DNA of 64,000 nucleotides from Ardenticatenales bacterium (GCA_020634575.1 JACKBM010000019.1:1-64000); one strand, 5' to 3'. Shown: positions 8,778-16,695, counted from the stretch's first letter. Translations and numbers: made by a program. The notes: a model not told the origin generated them from the sequence alone.

Positions 8778-9893
8778 ATGTCACGCGAAATTTCTGTTGC
8801 GGCCATCCAAATGTATAGCGTTCCCGGCAAGGTGGAAGCCAACCTGGCCCGGGCCGAGGCGTTGGTGCGCCAGGCGGCCGCCGCCGGTGCCGAGCTGGTC
8901 GTGTTACCGGAGTTTTTCAATACCGGCTATCAGTTCTCTGATGACAGTTATGTCCTGGCTGAATGGCGTCAGGGGCGGACCTGGCTCTGGTTGCTCCGGC
9001 TGGCGATGGAGCTACGCATTCATCTGGCCGGCGCCTTCATCGTGCGCCGCGATGGTCATCAGTACGATACGCTGCTGCTAGGCGCGCCAGATGGGCAGCA
9101 TTGGGCTTACGAGAAGCAGCAGCCATTTGCCTGGGAGCGGGCCTATTTTCGGCCCGGCTACCAGCCAGTCATCGCCCAAACCAGCCTGGGCCGCATCGGC
9201 CTGCTGGCCGGTTGGGATGTCGCTTATCCGGCCCATTTCCGCGCTTACGCCGGCCAGGTTGATTTGCTCGTCGTCAGCATCTGCCCGCCCCGCTTCCATG
9301 ACACGACGTTACGTTTTCCCGATGGTCATGTCGTGCCCATTGGCGAGTTGACGTTGATCAGCCGGTTGATCCGGGATCGGTCGGCGGAGCTGTTTGGGCC
9401 GAATGTGCAGCGGCAGGCGGCGGCGCTGGGGGTGCCGGTAGTGCAGGCGGGGCCGCCGGATACCGGCCGGTTACGCACTACCCTGCCTCACGCCCACACC
9501 AGCTTCTTCCTCTTCACCATCTTCAGCCCTCAGGAATGGCGCCGCCTCGACCAGGCTGACCTGGCTCGTACCGACATCGGCTTCTTTGCTGACAGCCAGA
9601 TCGTTCGGCCCGATGGCGCCGCCCTGCGCCCACAGGATGACGCGGACCAGATCTTGCTGACCCGTCTGGAGTTACCGTCGCAACTTCCTGTCCCACGCCC
9701 GCAAGGGCCGCCGACAGGTTTGCCGCTCGTCGCCTACCTGCTGGAATTTGGCCTGCGCAAAATGATGGAGCCGATCTATGCGGCTGCGATGGGGCGGCGC
9801 ACCCAATACCTGGCTAGCAAGCTCCTCCTGGGTGCGGCGCTGTTGCTGATCGCTTACCTGCTCAACAGGTGGCGGCGTCGGGAGCAAAGCTGA
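8778..9893 (+). CDS. Nitrilase/carbon-nitrogen hydrolase fold protein with missing catalytic Cys and C-terminal membrane helix
   Basis: This 371-residue protein matches the nitrilase superfamily: VAAIQM at the start, the catalytic Glu in VVLPEFFNTGY (about residue 42), the catalytic Lys in YEKQQPFAWERAYFRPG and the nucleophile-elbow region GRIGLLAGWDVAYP. In active members the residue before WD is the catalytic Cys (CWD). Here the codon is GGT (Gly), one base from TGT. Either it is a pseudoenzyme or the base is wrong. The last 25 residues form a membrane helix followed by RWRRRE, anchoring the domain on the cytoplasmic side. The following glycosyltransferase starts 2-8 bp downstream. Confidence 0.85.
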   Translation: MSREISVAAIQMYSVPGKVEANLARAEALVRQAAAAGAELVVLPEFFNTGYQFSDDSYVLAEWRQGRTWLWLLRLAMELRIHLAGAFIVRRDGHQYDTLLLGAPDGQHWAYEKQQPFAWERAYFRPGYQPVIAQTSLGRIGLLAGWDVAYPAHFRAYAGQVDLLVVSICPPRFHDTTLRFPDGHVVPIGELTLISRLIRDRSAELFGPNVQRQAAALGVPVVQAGPPDTGRLRTTLPHAHTSFFLFTIFSPQEWRRLDQADLARTDIGFFADSQIVRPDGAALRPQDDADQILLTRLELPSQLPVPRPQGPPTGLPLVAYLLEFGLRKMMEPIYAAAMGRRTQYLASKLLLGAALLLIAYLLNRWRRREQS

Positions 9894-9895
9894 TC

Positions 9896-11047
9896 ATGGG
9901 GATGCACCTCGCCGTTAATGGCTACTTCTGGAACCGCCCCTTTAATGGTAGTGGCCAGTATACCCGCCGCCTTCTGGGGCAGCTGGCGACCATGGTCAGC
10001 GATCTACGCATCAGCCTGATCGTGCCGCTGGAGCCTGGTGAAGCGGCACCGGCCGATGTTCCCGATGGTATCAACCTCATTACTGTCCCGATACGCACTG
10101 GCTACCTTGGCAAGTTGCTCTTTGAACAGCGCGGCTTTCCCCGGGCCGTGCGGGACAGCGGTGCCGAGATCGCCCATGTGCCTTATTGGGGTTCTCCCCT
10201 TGCCGCACCGGTCCCGGTCGTGGTGACCGTTCATGATGTGACGACGCTGCTCGTTCGCGAATACCGCCGTAAAGCCAGCGCCAGGCTCTACACATCCCTG
10301 GTCAGCGCCAGCGCTCGCGGCGCCGCCCACATCATCACCGACTCGTTTTACAGCAAACTGGCTATCCGAGATCATCTGAACATCCCGGAGGAGCAGATTA
10401 CCGCCATCTATCTGGCAGCAGGGCCGGAATTCAGCAGTAAGAGCGAGCGGCTGCTGGATATGGCCGTGATGCGCAAATACGATCTGCCGGACTTTTTTAC
10501 GCTTTACCTGGGTGGCTACGAGATCCACAAGAATGTAACCACCCTGATTCATGCCTACACCTATGTCGGGCCGGCGATGGGCAAGGATCATCCATTACTG
10601 CTGGCAGGTAGACGCCCTCAGCCCGGCGCCAATTACCCGGACTATGAAGCGTACATCGCTGATAACGGGATTGGCGATTATGTGCGCTGGCTTGGCTTTA
10701 TCGATGAAGAGGATAAGCCGGCGCTGTACCGTCAGGCGATGACCGTTGCTTTCCCCAGCAAGCATGAGGGTTTTGGCCTGGGGCCGCTGGAAGCGATGGC
10801 CTGTGGCACCCCCGTTGTCACCACCAATGCCAGCTCCATCCCCGAAGTTGTTGGTGACGCCGCCTTCACCGTTAACCCGGACGACAGCCGCGATATGGCC
10901 GGTGCCATCATTGCCACTCTGATCCAGGATGAGCTACGTGTTGACATGCGCCGCAAAGGTTTGGAACAGGCTCGCCAGTTTTCGTGGGAAAAAACGGCGG
11001 CTGAAACGTTAACCGTTTATGATCAGGTTTTGCGTGGGACCCCGTAG
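9896..11047 (+). CDS. Glycosyltransferase family 4 (GT-B) protein
   Basis: This is a cytoplasmic or membrane-associated transferase of the GT4 family, which moves a sugar from a nucleotide donor onto glycans or lipids. The N-terminal Rossmann half contains the acceptor-side GSGQYTRRL loop. The C-terminal half shows [11 protein letters not shown], the [11 protein letters not shown] region and the family signature [32 protein letters not shown] with the donor-binding E-x7-E. ATG at 9896 (or 9902) is preferred over an upstream GTG at 9869 that lies inside the previous gene. It is probably co-transcribed with the nitrilase-like gene. TAG is followed at once by a REP palindrome. Confidence 0.9.
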   Translation: MGMHLAVNGYFWNRPFNGSGQYTRRLLGQLATMVSDLRISLIVPLEPGEAAPADVPDGINLITVPIRTGYLGKLLFEQRGFPRAVRDSGAEIAHVPYWGSPLAAPVPVVVTVHDVTTLLVREYRRKASARLYTSLVSASARGAAHIITDSFYSKLAIRDHLNIPEEQITAIYLAAGPEFSSKSERLLDMAVMRKYDLPDFFTLYLGGYEIHKNVTTLIHAYTYVGPAMGKDHPLLLAGRRPQPGANYPDYEAYIADNGIGDYVRWLGFIDEEDKPALYRQAMTVAFPSKHEGFGLGPLEAMACGTPVVTTNASSIPEVVGDAAFTVNPDDSRDMAGAIIATLIQDELRVDMRRKGLEQARQFSWEKTAAETLTVYDQVLRGTP

Positions 11048-11217
11048 ACGCCCCGCGGGGCGTCTCCTGCTGCGTTCATTCGGTATTCATGGTTGATAGC
11101 AGCGTCAGGCGGGTGATCGTCGCTGCCTGATCAGGCAGTGCGTGATTAGTGCCGCGGGAGACGCGCCAGCATCGGGAGACGCGCCAGCATCGCGAGACGC
11201 GCCAGCGGCGCGTCTTT
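11047..11217. repeat. REP-like palindrome cluster, left of the RAYT gene
   Basis: The cluster starts with an 18-bp palindrome GACGCCCCGCGGGGCGTC (11047-11064). It ends with three tandem 18-bp units of GGGAGACGCGCCAGCATC type at 11156, 11174 and 11192, the last running into a CGCGTCT inverted arm. The intervening sequence (TGCGTTCATT, CAGCGTCAGGCG and so on) is repeated right of the transposase gene at 11910-12003. The element therefore has matching left and right flanks of about 130-170 bp. Confidence 0.85.
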
Positions 11218-11226
11218 ACGGGGTGG

Positions 11227-11775
11227 CTAGCGGGGGCGATGGTGGGTGTGGACCCAGGTGGTGATGTTGCGGCGGACGTAGCGGCGGGCGTTGTCGAGTT
11301 GGTCCTGGCTGCGGATGATGACGTCGTAGAAGCGGGGTTGCCAGGCGAAGTCCGGGTTGATGAGTTCTCTGATTTCTTTGGTGCATTTGCCTTTGAACTG
11401 GTTGAGGACCGAGCCAAGTGATTTCGCGAGCAGCCGGGCGAGGGGCGGATCTTCGCTGGGTTGGCTCTGGTAGTATGGCAATTCACGCGCCACGCTCTCT
11501 TCATCCTCCGGGTTGATATGCACGACCGCATGGAAATGATCTGGCATAACGATCCATTCATCCAGTTCAACATACGGTCTGAGGATAGGCGTCTTAAGCC
11601 ATTCTGTGGCCACGACCAACCCTTCGAGTGACAGATGTAATACCCCGTTCTGAATGTCCCCAAACCAGCGCTGGCGATCTTTGGTTTTGATGATGATATG
11701 GTACGAGCCCTTGCCGGCGTAGTTCCAGGTTGGCAAGCGGGCTGATTTGATGCGGTATTTGCCCTGAAATAACAT
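11227..11775 (-). CDS. REP-associated tyrosine transposase (RAYT, IS200/Y1_Tnp superfamily)
   Basis: This 182-residue protein is a single-strand HUH endonuclease of the Y1 transposase type. It shows the HUH motif in WIVMPDHFHAVVHI and the downstream helix with the nucleophile Tyr in PRFYDVIIRSQDQ, followed by RYVRRNI. ATG at 11775 has a strong GGAGG 4 nt upstream. An in-frame ATG at 11865 would add 30 unrelated residues. RAYTs are domesticated relatives of IS200/IS605 transposases that mobilise REP palindromes, and this one lies between two REP clusters with AGACGCG...CGCGTCT arms. No accessory tnpB is present. Confidence 0.88.
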   Translation of the reverse strand: MLFQGKYRIKSARLPTWNYAGKGSYHIIIKTKDRQRWFGDIQNGVLHLSLEGLVVATEWLKTPILRPYVELDEWIVMPDHFHAVVHINPEDEESVARELPYYQSQPSEDPPLARLLAKSLGSVLNQFKGKCTKEIRELINPDFAWQPRFYDVIIRSQDQLDNARRYVRRNITTWVHTHHRPR

Positions 11776-11892
11776 GTGTCCTCCGTCTGTATTGGGATGG
11801 GCGCCTGTAACAATCAACGGAGTTGTGGCGTTTTGCCGCCATGGATTTGGAAAATCCATGATCATTCCCGTCGGAATCGGGTATCCCCGTAG

Positions 11893-12027
11893 AGACGCGT
11901 CGCGGCGCGTCTCCCGTTGCGTTCATTTCAAAATCACGTTTGCCGGCAGCGTCAGGCGAAAGATCGGCGCTGCCCAGTGAAGCCCATCGGGGATTGATGG
12001 TGTGGGAGACGCGCCAGCGGCGCGTCT
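11893..12027. repeat. REP-like palindrome cluster, right of the RAYT gene
   Basis: Two inverted repeats with the same AGACGCG/CGCGTCT arms lie at 11893-11912 and 12007-12027. The DNA between them resembles the left cluster (GTTGCGTTCATT, GCAGCGTCAGGCG). The arrangement palindrome-spacer-palindrome is BIME-like. Apart from this, the 380 bp between the RAYT and dcd show only the dcd ribosome-binding site. Confidence 0.85.
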
Positions 12028-12156
12028 GTACGTGTGTGTGGATGCTGGGTGCGCGAATGGGCGCGTGGGGGATATGGATTTATTCACGCCTGGTTTGGTT
12101 GTATTAGCCCGCACCGCATGTTAAAATGCGGATATCTCAGCATATTCGGAGGTTGC

Positions 12157-12711
12157 ATGCCTGTAAAATCAGATCGTTGGATTCGCCGGATGGCCAAAGA
12201 GCACCAGATGATTGAGCCGTTTGTGGAGAATCAGGTGCGGGAAGGGGTTATCTCCTACGGTCTCTCCTCTTATGGCTACGACATCCGCGTAACGGACGAG
12301 TTCAAAATCTTTACGAATGTTCTTTCGGCCGTGGTTGACCCGAAGCAGTTTAACCCGGATTCATTTGTGGATTTCAAAGGGGATGTTTGCGTCATCCCGC
12401 CTAACTCATTTGTGCTGACGCGAACGGTGGAATATTTCCGCATTCCGCGGGACGTCATCACAGTCTGCGTGGGCAAAAGCACCTACGCTCGCTGTGGCCT
12501 CATCGTCAATGTAACGCCATTCGAGCCGGAATGGGAAGGGTATGTGACCCTGGAAATTTCCAACACCACGCCGCTGCCAGCCCGGGTTTATGCCAATGAA
12601 GGGATCGCCCAGGTGATCTTTATGCAGTCGGATGAAGTTTGCGAAGTCTCCTATGCCGATCGCAAAGGCAAGTATCAGAAACAGCAAGATATTGTGCTTC
12701 CCAGGATTTAG
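12157..12711 (+). CDS. dcd: dCTP deaminase
   Basis: This enzyme deaminates dCTP to dUTP in the pyrimidine deoxynucleotide pathway, or to dUMP in bifunctional members. The 184-residue trimeric dUTPase-fold protein shows [14 protein letters not shown] near the N terminus, [31 protein letters not shown] as the active-site block (catalytic Glu in TLEISN) and the substrate-closing tail [21 protein letters not shown] at 12157 is chosen because GGAGG precedes it by 4 nt. The E. coli-type bifunctional variant cannot be distinguished by eye. Confidence 0.95.
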   Translation: MPVKSDRWIRRMAKEHQMIEPFVENQVREGVISYGLSSYGYDIRVTDEFKIFTNVLSAVVDPKQFNPDSFVDFKGDVCVIPPNSFVLTRTVEYFRIPRDVITVCVGKSTYARCGLIVNVTPFEPEWEGYVTLEISNTTPLPARVYANEGIAQVIFMQSDEVCEVSYADRKGKYQKQQDIVLPRI

Positions 12712-12731
12712 GCCACAAATGGCGCTAAATC

Positions 12732-12740
12732 TGTTATAAT
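12732..12740 (+). promoter_or_regulatory. Extended -10 promoter ahead of the M50 protease gene
   Basis: TGTTATAAT is an extended -10 element (TGN plus a consensus TATAAT at 12735-12740). The -35 region (GCCACA, 18 nt upstream) is weak, as expected for extended -10 promoters. Transcription from it would begin near 12747 and pass through the hairpin at 12781-12854 before the protease gene. Confidence 0.5.
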
Positions 12741-12780
12741 CATCTCTGTCATGGGCCAAATGCCCTGGACAGATCATATA

Positions 12781-12854
12781 AAAGGGCAGGAAGGATCACT
12801 TACAGAAATGTTGTAATGTGTCTGCCAACACCTCAATCCTTCCTGTCCTTTTTT
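12781..12854 (+). terminator. Terminator-like hairpin in the leader of the M50 protease gene
   Basis: The arm AAAGGGCAGGAAGGAT (12781-12796) pairs with ATCCTTCCTGTCCTTT (12836-12851) through one G-U pair. The loop is about 39 nt and a run of six T follows. It could terminate dcd transcripts, attenuate the protease gene, or end a small RNA made from the extended -10 promoter. Confidence 0.6.
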
Positions 12855-12951
12855 GTTCATACTCTTCTCACATTCTGATAACAACATACTTATACCGGCC
12901 GGTTATGGTTACCCTGACCTTAACTATTTGTTCAGGCATGCAGGAGACCCT

Positions 12952-14079
12952 ATGTACACCGTCATCTGGCCACAAGCTGAATGGGAAATTGCCAGCGATA
13001 GGCTAAAGCGTGAAATTGCCGATCTATTCCGGATCGACGATGTTCGCCGGGTTGGCAAACGCTCGTTTGCCTTCACCGGCCGGTTGCTCCACCCGGATGC
13101 GGATGCCGGCTATGACGAAATCCAGCGCCGCTTCAAGGAGCATGGGTACGATCCCATGCTGCAGGAGATCGACGGCGAGGATGTGCTCTTTGCCCAACCC
13201 CAAACCCTGGGGCAGGTCAATACGGGTAATCCCCTGATCAATTTCCTTCTCTTTGTCGCCACTGTCTTCACCACCCTCTCCGCCGGCGCCGCCATGTTTG
13301 GCGTTGATCTGCTAACCGTGTTGCGCTCCGGCGATGTGGCCCGGATGATCGATGCTGTACTGGTCGGTTTGCCCTTTGCCGGGGCCCTGATGATGATTCT
13401 GGGCATCCATGAGCTGGGCCATTATGTGGCGGCACGTTGGCATGGCGTCAAGGTGACTTTGCCTTACTTTATCCCCATGCCGTATAACGGCATCGGCACC
13501 ATGGGGGCCTTCATTGCCCTCAAAACGCCGATGAAGAACCGCAAGGTCTTGTTTGACATCGGTATTGCCGGGCCGCTGGCGGGCTTTGTGGTGGCGGTCC
13601 CGGTTTTGCTAGTGGGTATCATCCTTTCAAGTGTAGTGCCGGCCCACCTTGCTGGGACTTCCCTCGATATGCTGGGCTCTTCGGTCCTCATTGATTGGCT
13701 GGTTGGCTTTGTGAAAGAGATTCCAACCGGATATACCCTATCCATCCATCCCATTTTCTTCGCCGGCTGGTTGGGGATGTATCTGACGGGTATCAACCTG
13801 TTACCGTTAGGTCAGCTGGATGGGGGCCACATCTCCTACGCCCTCTTCGGTCGGGCGGCTCATACTATCGCCATGATGGGCTTTGTGGGTCTGATCCTGG
13901 CTGGTATCTTTCTCTCGCCGAACTGGTTCCTCTGGGCTTTCATTGTCTTTTTGGGCGGGTTGCGCCACCCTGCGCCGCTAAACGACCTCTCTCGCCTGGA
14001 CTGGGCACGCCGCCTCCTGGGCTACGCGATGATCATTCTGTTCTTTTTGATCGTCATTCCAGTGCCGTTTGGTGGGTAG
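12952..14079 (+). CDS. Site-2 protease family (M50) membrane metalloprotease
   Basis: This 375-residue integral membrane zinc protease probably does regulated intramembrane proteolysis. A cytoplasmic N-terminal region of about 100 residues precedes the first TM helix. The zinc motif HELGHYVAARWH (about residue 150) and the third-ligand motif GQLDGGH (about 290) are intact, with GIAGPLAGFVVAVP between them. This is the plant EGY1/cyanobacterial-like M50 layout. ATG at 12952 has AGGAG 7 nt upstream. TAG is followed directly by a REP-like repeat. The substrate is unknown. Confidence 0.9.
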   Translation: MYTVIWPQAEWEIASDRLKREIADLFRIDDVRRVGKRSFAFTGRLLHPDADAGYDEIQRRFKEHGYDPMLQEIDGEDVLFAQPQTLGQVNTGNPLINFLLFVATVFTTLSAGAAMFGVDLLTVLRSGDVARMIDAVLVGLPFAGALMMILGIHELGHYVAARWHGVKVTLPYFIPMPYNGIGTMGAFIALKTPMKNRKVLFDIGIAGPLAGFVVAVPVLLVGIILSSVVPAHLAGTSLDMLGSSVLIDWLVGFVKEIPTGYTLSIHPIFFAGWLGMYLTGINLLPLGQLDGGHISYALFGRAAHTIAMMGFVGLILAGIFLSPNWFLWAFIVFLGGLRHPAPLNDLSRLDWARRLLGYAMIILFFLIVIPVPFGG

Positions 14080-14125
14080 CCCTTTCGCTACGCTCAGGGT
14101 GGCAGTTAGGGCAGTTAGCTGTTTG
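14080..14125. repeat. CCTTCGCTACGCTCAGG repeat and GCAGTTAG tract
   Basis: The sequence immediately after the TAG stop of the M50 gene matches repeats that follow the TAG stops at 26949 and 34985 (consensus YCCYTCGCTGCGCTCRGGRTGACAG). A short GGCAGTTAGGGCAGTTAGCTG tract related to the heptamer repeat follows. Confidence 0.75.
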
Positions 14126-14191
14126 TAGTGCCTGGTGGCCAACAACCCAGGGCCTCATTAAACAGGCCTTCAGAAAATCGCGACGTTACGA

Positions 14192-14220
14192 ATAGCTAAC
14201 AGCTGTCAGCTAACCGCTAT
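14192..14220. repeat. Heptamer repeat overlapping a -35 element
   Basis: TAGCTAAC-AGCTGTCAGCTAACCGCTAT belongs to the TAGCTRT family. Its last T is the first base of the TTGACA -35 box of the next gene. Confidence 0.7.
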
Positions 14221-14248
14221 TGACAGCCCCTTAATCCCTCCGCATAAT
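14220..14248 (+). promoter_or_regulatory. Strong sigma-70 promoter giving a leaderless mRNA
   Basis: A perfect TTGACA (14220-14225), a 17-nt spacer and CATAAT (14243-14248) precede the response-regulator ATG at 14256 by only 7 nt. Transcription would start at or within a base of the ATG, and no Shine-Dalgarno sequence is present. The transcript is therefore predicted to be leaderless. Confidence 0.75.
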
Positions 14249-14255
14249 CCGAACT

Positions 14256-14951
14256 ATGCAGGCTCTGGTGATTGCAGAAGACGTCGAGGATCGGGATTTT
14301 CTGAGCTTTACGCTGCGGCATGCCGGTTTTGTGGTGACGACGGAGAACCGGCCGGATCAAGGCGCCATCGTCGCGCTCAATCGCCATTTTGACGTCATCA
14401 TTCTGTTTCACTCCAACAATAAGATTCTGCTCAATACCGTGGTAGAAATTCGCCGCGCCGTGTACGCACCCCTCTTCGTCCTGGCCGAAAATCCTACCAC
14501 CGAGCTGCATTGTCGTCTGCTCGATGCAGGCGCAGATCTGGTATTCACGACGCCAGCCTCACCCAAGCTTATCACCCGCTACGCCCGCATTTTGCTCAAC
14601 CGCTCTGGTTCGATCCCCAATGTGGCGCTATCAGAGGTCGAAGCCGCGGGGATGCGCCTGGTGCCAGCCGACAGGACACTGATCATCCCCGGCAGCGAGC
14701 CGCAGCGGTTGACGCAACTTGAATTCCGTCTCCTTTACGTGCTCATGACCAACCCGGGTCAGGTTATTCCGGTCGAGGATATTGTGGAACGAGTTTGGGG
14801 TTATGATGGCTCTGGCAACCGGGATCTGGTGCGGGGCCTGGTGCGGCGGCTGCGGCGCAAAATAGAGCAGGAAGGTAGTGGCAAGCGCTACGTTCACAAT
14901 ATTCCGGGCATCGGGTATCAGTTTTCGCTCAGTAAACCACCTGGTGAGTAA
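14256..14951 (+). CDS. OmpR-type DNA-binding regulator with degenerate receiver domain
   Basis: This 231-residue protein has a receiver-like fold (about residues 1-115) and a C-terminal winged helix (about 140-228: FRLLYVLMTNPGQVIPVEDIVERVWG, then LVRGLVRRLRRKIE and YVHNIPGIGYQF). The phospho-acceptor position after strand 3 reads DVIILFHS, with Phe where active receivers have Asp. The conserved Lys-Pro after strand 5 reads TTPAS. It is thus a pseudo-receiver regulator that is probably not phosphorylated. No histidine kinase is adjacent. The mRNA appears leaderless. Confidence 0.88.
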   Translation: MQALVIAEDVEDRDFLSFTLRHAGFVVTTENRPDQGAIVALNRHFDVIILFHSNNKILLNTVVEIRRAVYAPLFVLAENPTTELHCRLLDAGADLVFTTPASPKLITRYARILLNRSGSIPNVALSEVEAAGMRLVPADRTLIIPGSEPQRLTQLEFRLLYVLMTNPGQVIPVEDIVERVWGYDGSGNRDLVRGLVRRLRRKIEQEGSGKRYVHNIPGIGYQFSLSKPPGE

Positions 14952-15072
14952 AATTGCACACCAGGCTCCTTCAAATTATTTTTTGGCACAAAAATAGCAC
15001 CCCTTTTGCACAGTAATTGATACGTCGTGTCGGTAAACTTCTGGCAAATTGCTGCTGAAGGATGCTTGGCTT

Positions 15073-15309
15073 ATGGCACAACATGGCTTTGCTGATTGCC
15101 CCGACTGTGGGGCGGATGTCCGTCTGCGGGGAAAACCGTATGTTGGCCAAATCATTCAATGTACCAACTGCCGTGCTGCCCTGGAAATAGAGCAACTTAA
15201 CCCCATTTCGCTGGCAATGGCCTATGAAGAGGAAGAGGACTCTTTTTCAGCGCGCTCAGGGCGGCGTCCCAAGAAGAAAAGCCGGCGAACCGAGTTCATT
15301 GACAATTAG
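15073..15309 (+). CDS. LysW-like zinc-ribbon protein
   Basis: This 78-residue protein has two CxxC knuckles (CPDC near residue 9 and CTNC near 35) separated by the strand GKPYVGQIIQ, followed by ALEIEQLNPISLAMAYEEEED. This matches the LysW/ArgW amino-group carrier protein, which holds intermediates of lysine or arginine synthesis. The carrier's essential C-terminal Glu (EDWGE) is not present. The tail is instead basic (GRRPKKKSRR). No lysX, lysZ or other biosynthetic gene is nearby, so the role may differ. A second homologue follows 15 bp downstream. Confidence 0.75.
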   Translation: MAQHGFADCPDCGADVRLRGKPYVGQIIQCTNCRAALEIEQLNPISLAMAYEEEEDSFSARSGRRPKKKSRRTEFIDN

Positions 15310-15324
15310 GATAGAGGAAGAAAC

Positions 15325-15585
15325 ATGTCGTCTCCCGTGATGTACAAGGCGCGTTGCCCTAACTGTGGGTCAACTGTTCGTTTGGAGCAGAAACCTGAAC
15401 TGGAAAGTCTGGTTTTTTGCCCTGAGTGTGATGAGACGCTGGAAGTCGTGTCTGTTAATCCATTACGTCTGGACTGGGCGTATGACGATGAGGACGACGA
15501 TTCAGACGAAGGATTTGTCGATTACGATGATGAGGACGACGATGACGATTATGGCGATCTACCGCAGGATCGTGATGATTGGTAA
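15325..15585 (+). CDS. LysW-like zinc-ribbon protein with long acidic tail
   Basis: This 86-residue paralogue of the preceding gene carries CPNC and CPEC knuckles, then TLEVVSVNPLRLDWAYDDEDD, very like LysW's EVVSLDPLRLE block. The last 35 residues are almost all Asp/Glu, ending DRDDW. LysW carriers end in EDWGE, so this protein stops just short of the Gly-Glu to which substrates attach. GAGGAAG 5 nt before the ATG is a good ribosome-binding site. It is possibly a carrier that lost its attachment residue, or an unrelated use of the ribbon as a protein adaptor. Confidence 0.78.
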   Translation: MSSPVMYKARCPNCGSTVRLEQKPELESLVFCPECDETLEVVSVNPLRLDWAYDDEDDDSDEGFVDYDDEDDDDDYGDLPQDRDDW

Positions 15586-15729
15586 TCGTTTGTAGTTGAA
15601 AATTAAATAGCTGTGGCAAGTAATTGCTGGCAATACGCTGCTCGTCCATTCTGGTTGAGCTGGGCTAGAAGCCAGGAAGGATAGCGTCTGTTCCCCATTT
15701 AGGAACGCGCGTTTGGCTAAAAAACTTTC

Positions 15730-15758
15730 AGGCTCACCATGTGGTGAGCCTGTTTTTT
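15730..15758. terminator. Bidirectional intrinsic terminator between lysW-like gene and murI
   Basis: AGGCTCACC-ATGT-GGTGAGCCT is a perfect 9-bp stem followed by TGTTTTTT on the plus strand. On the minus strand it is followed by GAAAGTTTTTTAG. It can end both convergent transcripts. Confidence 0.9.
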
Positions 15759-15759
15759 G

Positions 15760-16554
15760 TTACGTTGCCCGGGCGTTGACAACGTTTGCTATCAGCCCGA
15801 GTTGGTCGTGGAGGAATTGTTGCAGACCGGCCGGATCCCCACTCGTAAAAAACTGATCTGCTCCGCTCAGATTTGCCGCCAGCAGATCCAGCTCGTCCAA
15901 CCGGCGCTCAACCTGCCGGGCCACCGCCGGCGCCGGATCGATGATGACTGCCGTCCCCACCAGCTCCCGCAACAGCGGTTCGATAAACGGATAATGGGTA
16001 CAGCCGAGAATGAAGGTGTCCGCGCCGGCCGCTAACATCGGGTTGACGATGTCTGCCAGCAAGGCACGGGTGGCCGCCGAGGCGGTTGCTCCCGTCTCGA
16101 TCTGCTCCACCAGGCCCAGGCAGGGGTCTTCCAGCAGGGTGATGCCGCGGCCAAAACGCTCCATCAGGCTGGCGTATTGCTGGCTCTGGAACGTGCCGGC
16201 CCGGGCCAGAACCGCGACCACGCCAGTGCGCGTCAGCTGGGCGCCCGGTTTGACGGCCGGTTCCATACCGACAAAGGGCACGGCCGGGTAATCCAGTCGT
16301 AGCTGTTTGAGAGCTGCCGCCGTGGCTGTGTTGCAGGCGATGACAATCAATTTTGCGTTGCGAGCGAGCAGGAAATCAGTGATTTGGCGGGCAAAGGTGA
16401 GGATTTCTGCGGCGGGGCGCGGACCATACGGGACGTGGCCCTGGTCAGCGTAATAGAGCAGTTGCTCCTGGGGGAGCTGCTGCCGGATATGCCGCCAGAC
16501 CGAGAGGCCGCCGACGCCGGAATCGAAGATGCCAATCGGCTGTGCGCTGGGCAT
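15760..16554 (-). CDS. murI: Glutamate racemase
   Basis: MurI supplies D-glutamate for peptidoglycan. The 264-residue protein carries GIFDSGVGGLSVWRHI at the N terminus, the first catalytic Cys in ACNTATAAAL (about residue 74), and the second in GCTHYPFIEP (about 184), where the adjacent His assists. All signature residues are intact and the length is normal. It is transcribed towards the LysW-like pair and shares their terminator. Presence of murI supports a peptidoglycan-containing cell wall. Confidence 0.95.
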   Translation of the reverse strand: MPSAQPIGIFDSGVGGLSVWRHIRQQLPQEQLLYYADQGHVPYGPRPAAEILTFARQITDFLLARNAKLIVIACNTATAAALKQLRLDYPAVPFVGMEPAVKPGAQLTRTGVVAVLARAGTFQSQQYASLMERFGRGITLLEDPCLGLVEQIETGATASAATRALLADIVNPMLAAGADTFILGCTHYPFIEPLLRELVGTAVIIDPAPAVARQVERRLDELDLLAANLSGADQFFTSGDPAGLQQFLHDQLGLIANVVNARAT

Positions 16555-16576
16555 GGCGCCAGCTTAGCGTAATTAG

Positions 16577-16603
16577 TTGGCGGGGGCAACCGGCCGGTAT
16601 AAT
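16577..16603 (+). promoter_or_regulatory. Candidate promoter of the R2lox gene
   Basis: TATAAT at 16598-16603 is preceded by TTGGCG (16577-16582), with a short 15-nt spacer filled by one copy of ACCGGCCGGT (16589-16598) that abuts the -10 box. The long hairpin at 16618-16674 would lie in the transcript leader. Confidence 0.45.
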
Positions 16604-16617
16604 TCGCCGGGACCAAC

Positions 16618-16674
16618 GGCGAGGGGTAGGGGACCCGACGGGTCCAGCACCCGTCGGGTCCCCTACCCCTCGCC
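16618..16674. repeat. Perfect 26-bp inverted repeat (hairpin) in the R2lox leader
   Basis: Arms at 16618-16643 and 16649-16674 are perfectly complementary around the 5-nt loop CCAGC. The ends read GGCGAGGGG and the inner part contains ACCCGACGGGT/ACCCGTCGGGT. Related ACCCGTCGGGT hairpins occur at 53253-53296 and 54567-54640. A stem this strong just before the coding sequence should affect transcription or translation of the downstream gene. Confidence 0.92.
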
Positions 16675-16695
16675 ACCGCAACCCAAGGAGCAACC

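Noticed and set aside
11227..11775. Full IS200/IS605 insertion sequence
   Set aside because: No tnpB is present and the flanks are REP palindromes with extended blocks, which fits a RAYT rather than an active insertion sequence.
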